From the NCBI RefSeq assembly GCF_032854445.1, contig NC_088300.1, positions 2,604,001-2,668,000 on the forward strand: a stretch of 64,000 nucleotides of DNA, read 5' to 3'. The stretch comes from Liolophura sinensis. Lineage: Eukaryota; Mollusca; Polyplacophora; Chitonida; Chitonidae. Positions 52,621 to 64,000 of this stretch are shown piece after piece. The number at the start of each line of letters is the position of its first letter. Position 1 is the stretch's first letter. The notes under the pieces are model-generated. The model did not search any database. It worked only from the letters and a program-made list of their open reading frames with translations, and was not told the DNA's origin. The translations under genes were made by a program, and so were the position numbers.

Positions 52621-53900
52621 TAAAATCGGAGTGACTGTTTAGCAGTGGCGTGCGAAGCGGCCGTCTAGGCCCCGGACACTCCGCTTCTCTGCATGAGATC
52701 TCCTGTAGAGATCGAAAGGGGTTCTGAAGGGTAGGCCCTATAGAGCCGTAAAAGTGATATGCCGAAAATGAAGGAGTTTACCCCAGCACGTTAGGGAAGA
52801 GTTCAGCGTCCGCTTAGGCCTCAAAGGGTCGGGAAGCTTAGATTAGCGTGTATGTATCTTTGAGGAAACATTCAAAGTTCAGGCACAGAGACATTGAGCT
52901 TAAAGAGTACAGCAATAATAGCGAAATGGTTAAAAAGCATAATTGAGCCACCACGACTTGAAAAGATGGTCTAGTGATGCTCCGTTTTAGGGGAACAAGA
53001 GGGTTTTCATATTAATCGAATGGCCACCAAACACCAAGACACTAATCAGTTTCGTTTAGCTGATATATGCATGATTAAGGTATTAAGTGGCTTCAGTAAC
53101 TTAAAGAATTGTATAAACAAAAGCTGAGCCGTATATATAGCCTACATAACTTTGGTATCGTCAGCATCAGGTATACTGGGGGTCGATAATAGGCCCCAAA
53201 GAACCCAGACATCAGTATGTATCTTATATATGTGTAAGCCTTATATGAAACTCTATCTTAAATATCAACAGGCTGGTCAGTTTTTAGCTTAGTCAGTTAT
53301 GCATGGTTACCAAGAAAAATCTGATTTAGCCCGTTTGCATTACAAACTTTTTGGCTTCTATGGCACGATAGAATCACAAGGATATGTTAGGTTTCTTAAA
53401 TCACGTGACCTACGTTTTTAGTGTTTGGTAGCTTTTATCTACCTGTCATATACAAGTTTCAAGTTTCTACAGATCTATAGGCACCTGGCTATGCATGTAT
53501 ATATTTACAGATTTATATTCTGGGCACAGAGAAAAGCAATGAACATGTTACAATATGGCTTCCAGTAAAGATGCTATAACCTCAAATAAATAAATATACA
53601 TAGAGACAGGCCATAATGATACACTGCCGCAGACGATTGGCCAATGAAGTCGTAGGCTCGAATCCGACAAATTAGCTTTTCTACCAAGCGTTGGGGATGT
53701 TATGGTCTAGTTGGATAAACATAGCTTACAACTGTATGCCCTGCCCGTGGGCATTTATTAGTACACAGCTGCCAAGCAGCCGATGTATTTTGCTAGCCAG
53801 AAATTATGCTATCAGATCCGGTAACGATTTTGTTATCTTAGGAAAGCAGAAAAAGAAGAAAAAAATGACAAGCCGACGTCATACTGTAATATCCAAGACC
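52620..53900. other. No gene seen between minisatellite and ProRS promoter
   Basis: Checked for GluRS or WHEP-like exons of a fused EPRS; none recognised. Confidence 0.5.
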
Positions 53901-54140
53901 TGTCGGAGCTGAAGCAAGGGAGACAACTGTTGTGTTTACGCTCTATATCTGCACACGTGGAGGGAGGCGGTCGATTCGGTAAAAAAACAAAAACGTGGCG
54001 GTGTTAAGCCGGTGGGGTGTAGGTTATTGCGTGGCACTCGCCGGTTCCCGGGTGTGAAGGACTTTGTTATCTAGAGCAGAAATCTACAGTGAGTGTCTGG
54101 AGCAGGCGTGTTTACGTATAGCAAGCTTTTCAGCTTTTCA
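53900..54140 (+). promoter_or_regulatory. Probable promoter and 5' UTR exon of the ProRS gene
   Basis: This stretch is richer in G+C and CpG than the surrounding AT-rich DNA, and sits just upstream of the first coding exon. It contains AAGGGAGACAACT near 53919. Two good splice donors are present: ACA|GTGAGTG at 54089 and TCA|GTAAGTG at 54141. The first coding exon has its own acceptor (TTTCAG, exon start 54480) and 41 nt of leader before the ATG, so an upstream non-coding exon is needed and this is the natural candidate. No TATA box is evident. Confidence 0.4.
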
Positions 54141-54520
54141 GTAAGTGTTGCATCATAAGGGGTACAAATTTACAACAACAACAACAACACATAGTTACAT
54201 CTGTGTTGCAGAACGTATGTAACTTCTTATAATTTGGTCTGTCTTTACTGGATGAATGCTGACCAAGCATTGTGCCATGTCTTTGTAATATCGTAACAAG
54301 CTTAAAATTGAGTGCACATGTTTCCTCTTGCTAGTGATCATAACTAAAGCCTTAGGTTGGTATTGCACTACACAGCGTAATTTCTAGTCTGCAAATTGAG
54401 CAACATTTCATAACATTTTTGGACTATAAATTGTTTAGATTACTGAGAAATTTAACATACAAATTCGTTTCTATTTCAGATTCATTTAATTCCTTTGAAG
54501 AAATACCCAAGCATCAGATC

Positions 54521-63572
<9,052 letters not shown>

Positions 63573-64000
63573 GTGAGGAAGTTTCTGTGGTTAAAGATCG
63601 ACGGGCTCCATAGACAGATGTTGGGAATCCTTGATTGCTAAGTCAGTGAGGAACACTTCTTGTCTGAAGAAGCCAGTGTAAAAACTCCTTATTGTCTGCT
63701 ATTCCTGCACAATGCTTTGTGAATTACCTCTTTGTTTTATAAGAACAGCAGTCACTGGTACAGTTTCTGTGGCTATTATAACTTGTCCCAGAGGAAGTGC
63801 CTACACTCATTCATAACATGAAATCTGTAGCTTGGTATACTGCACTTGTACACCATTTATGGATTTATTTATTTCATGGCAGTCTTTGAATTGTATTCCT
63901 GGTTCATCTCAGATCTAATTGTTTCAGGATTTTCTCGAGGCCATGAGCCAAGACTACTTTTCAGAAATAGAGTGTGTTCACTATTAAGCTGATATTACTC

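Overview
The window looks like genomic DNA of a marine lophotrochozoan, most likely a mollusc. Evidence: intron-rich animal gene structure, tRNA-headed SINEs with (AAAT)n tails, a 5S rRNA copy of animal type, AT-rich intergenic DNA, and short motifs such as AAGGGAGACAACT that I associate with mollusc genomes. The taxon is an inference. There are no prokaryotic operons and no CRISPR arrays, and I saw no recognisable virus-like element.

Layout. Positions 1-31,000 are mostly gene-poor, AT-rich DNA with many minisatellites, SINE copies, a deleted mariner-like transposon (4716-5122) and one 5S rRNA copy on the minus strand (16736-16855). Positions 31,178-51,135 hold a tandem array of three units of about 7 kb, separated by two minisatellites (44-46 bp and about 53 bp units). 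Positions 53,900-64,000 hold the 5' part of a prolyl-tRNA synthetase gene on the plus strand. Seven coding exons run to the window edge and the 3' part lies outside. Its first intron carries a 2.2 kb minisatellite.

Main discovery. Each 7 kb unit contains one small two-exon gene on the minus strand. Simple ORF calling misses it because both exons are short. Exon 1 encodes a signal peptide (MKAALFLALALVLVPFI) and is identical in all three copies. A strong donor joins it, in phase 1, to an exon that encodes a histidine/proline-rich linker followed by a compact six-cysteine module, C-x3-C-x4-C-x5-C-x-C-x8-C. A stop codon and an AATAAA signal follow. All three copies keep reading frame, splice sites, cysteines and polyadenylation signal, while the linker changes length only by whole codons. 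The predicted precursors are 64, 68 and 63 residues. I do not recognise the family; the cysteine spacing is EGF-like and the peptide is about a quarter histidine.

The prolyl-tRNA synthetase gene starts with a short exon (MADREVKKVT) and has no glutamyl-tRNA synthetase or WHEP exons upstream in the window. It therefore looks like a free-standing ProRS rather than the fused EPRS usual in bilaterians. One exon carries one base too many for its frame. Minisatellites occupy roughly a fifth of the window by eye; several give long, meaningless ORFs because their unit is a multiple of three.
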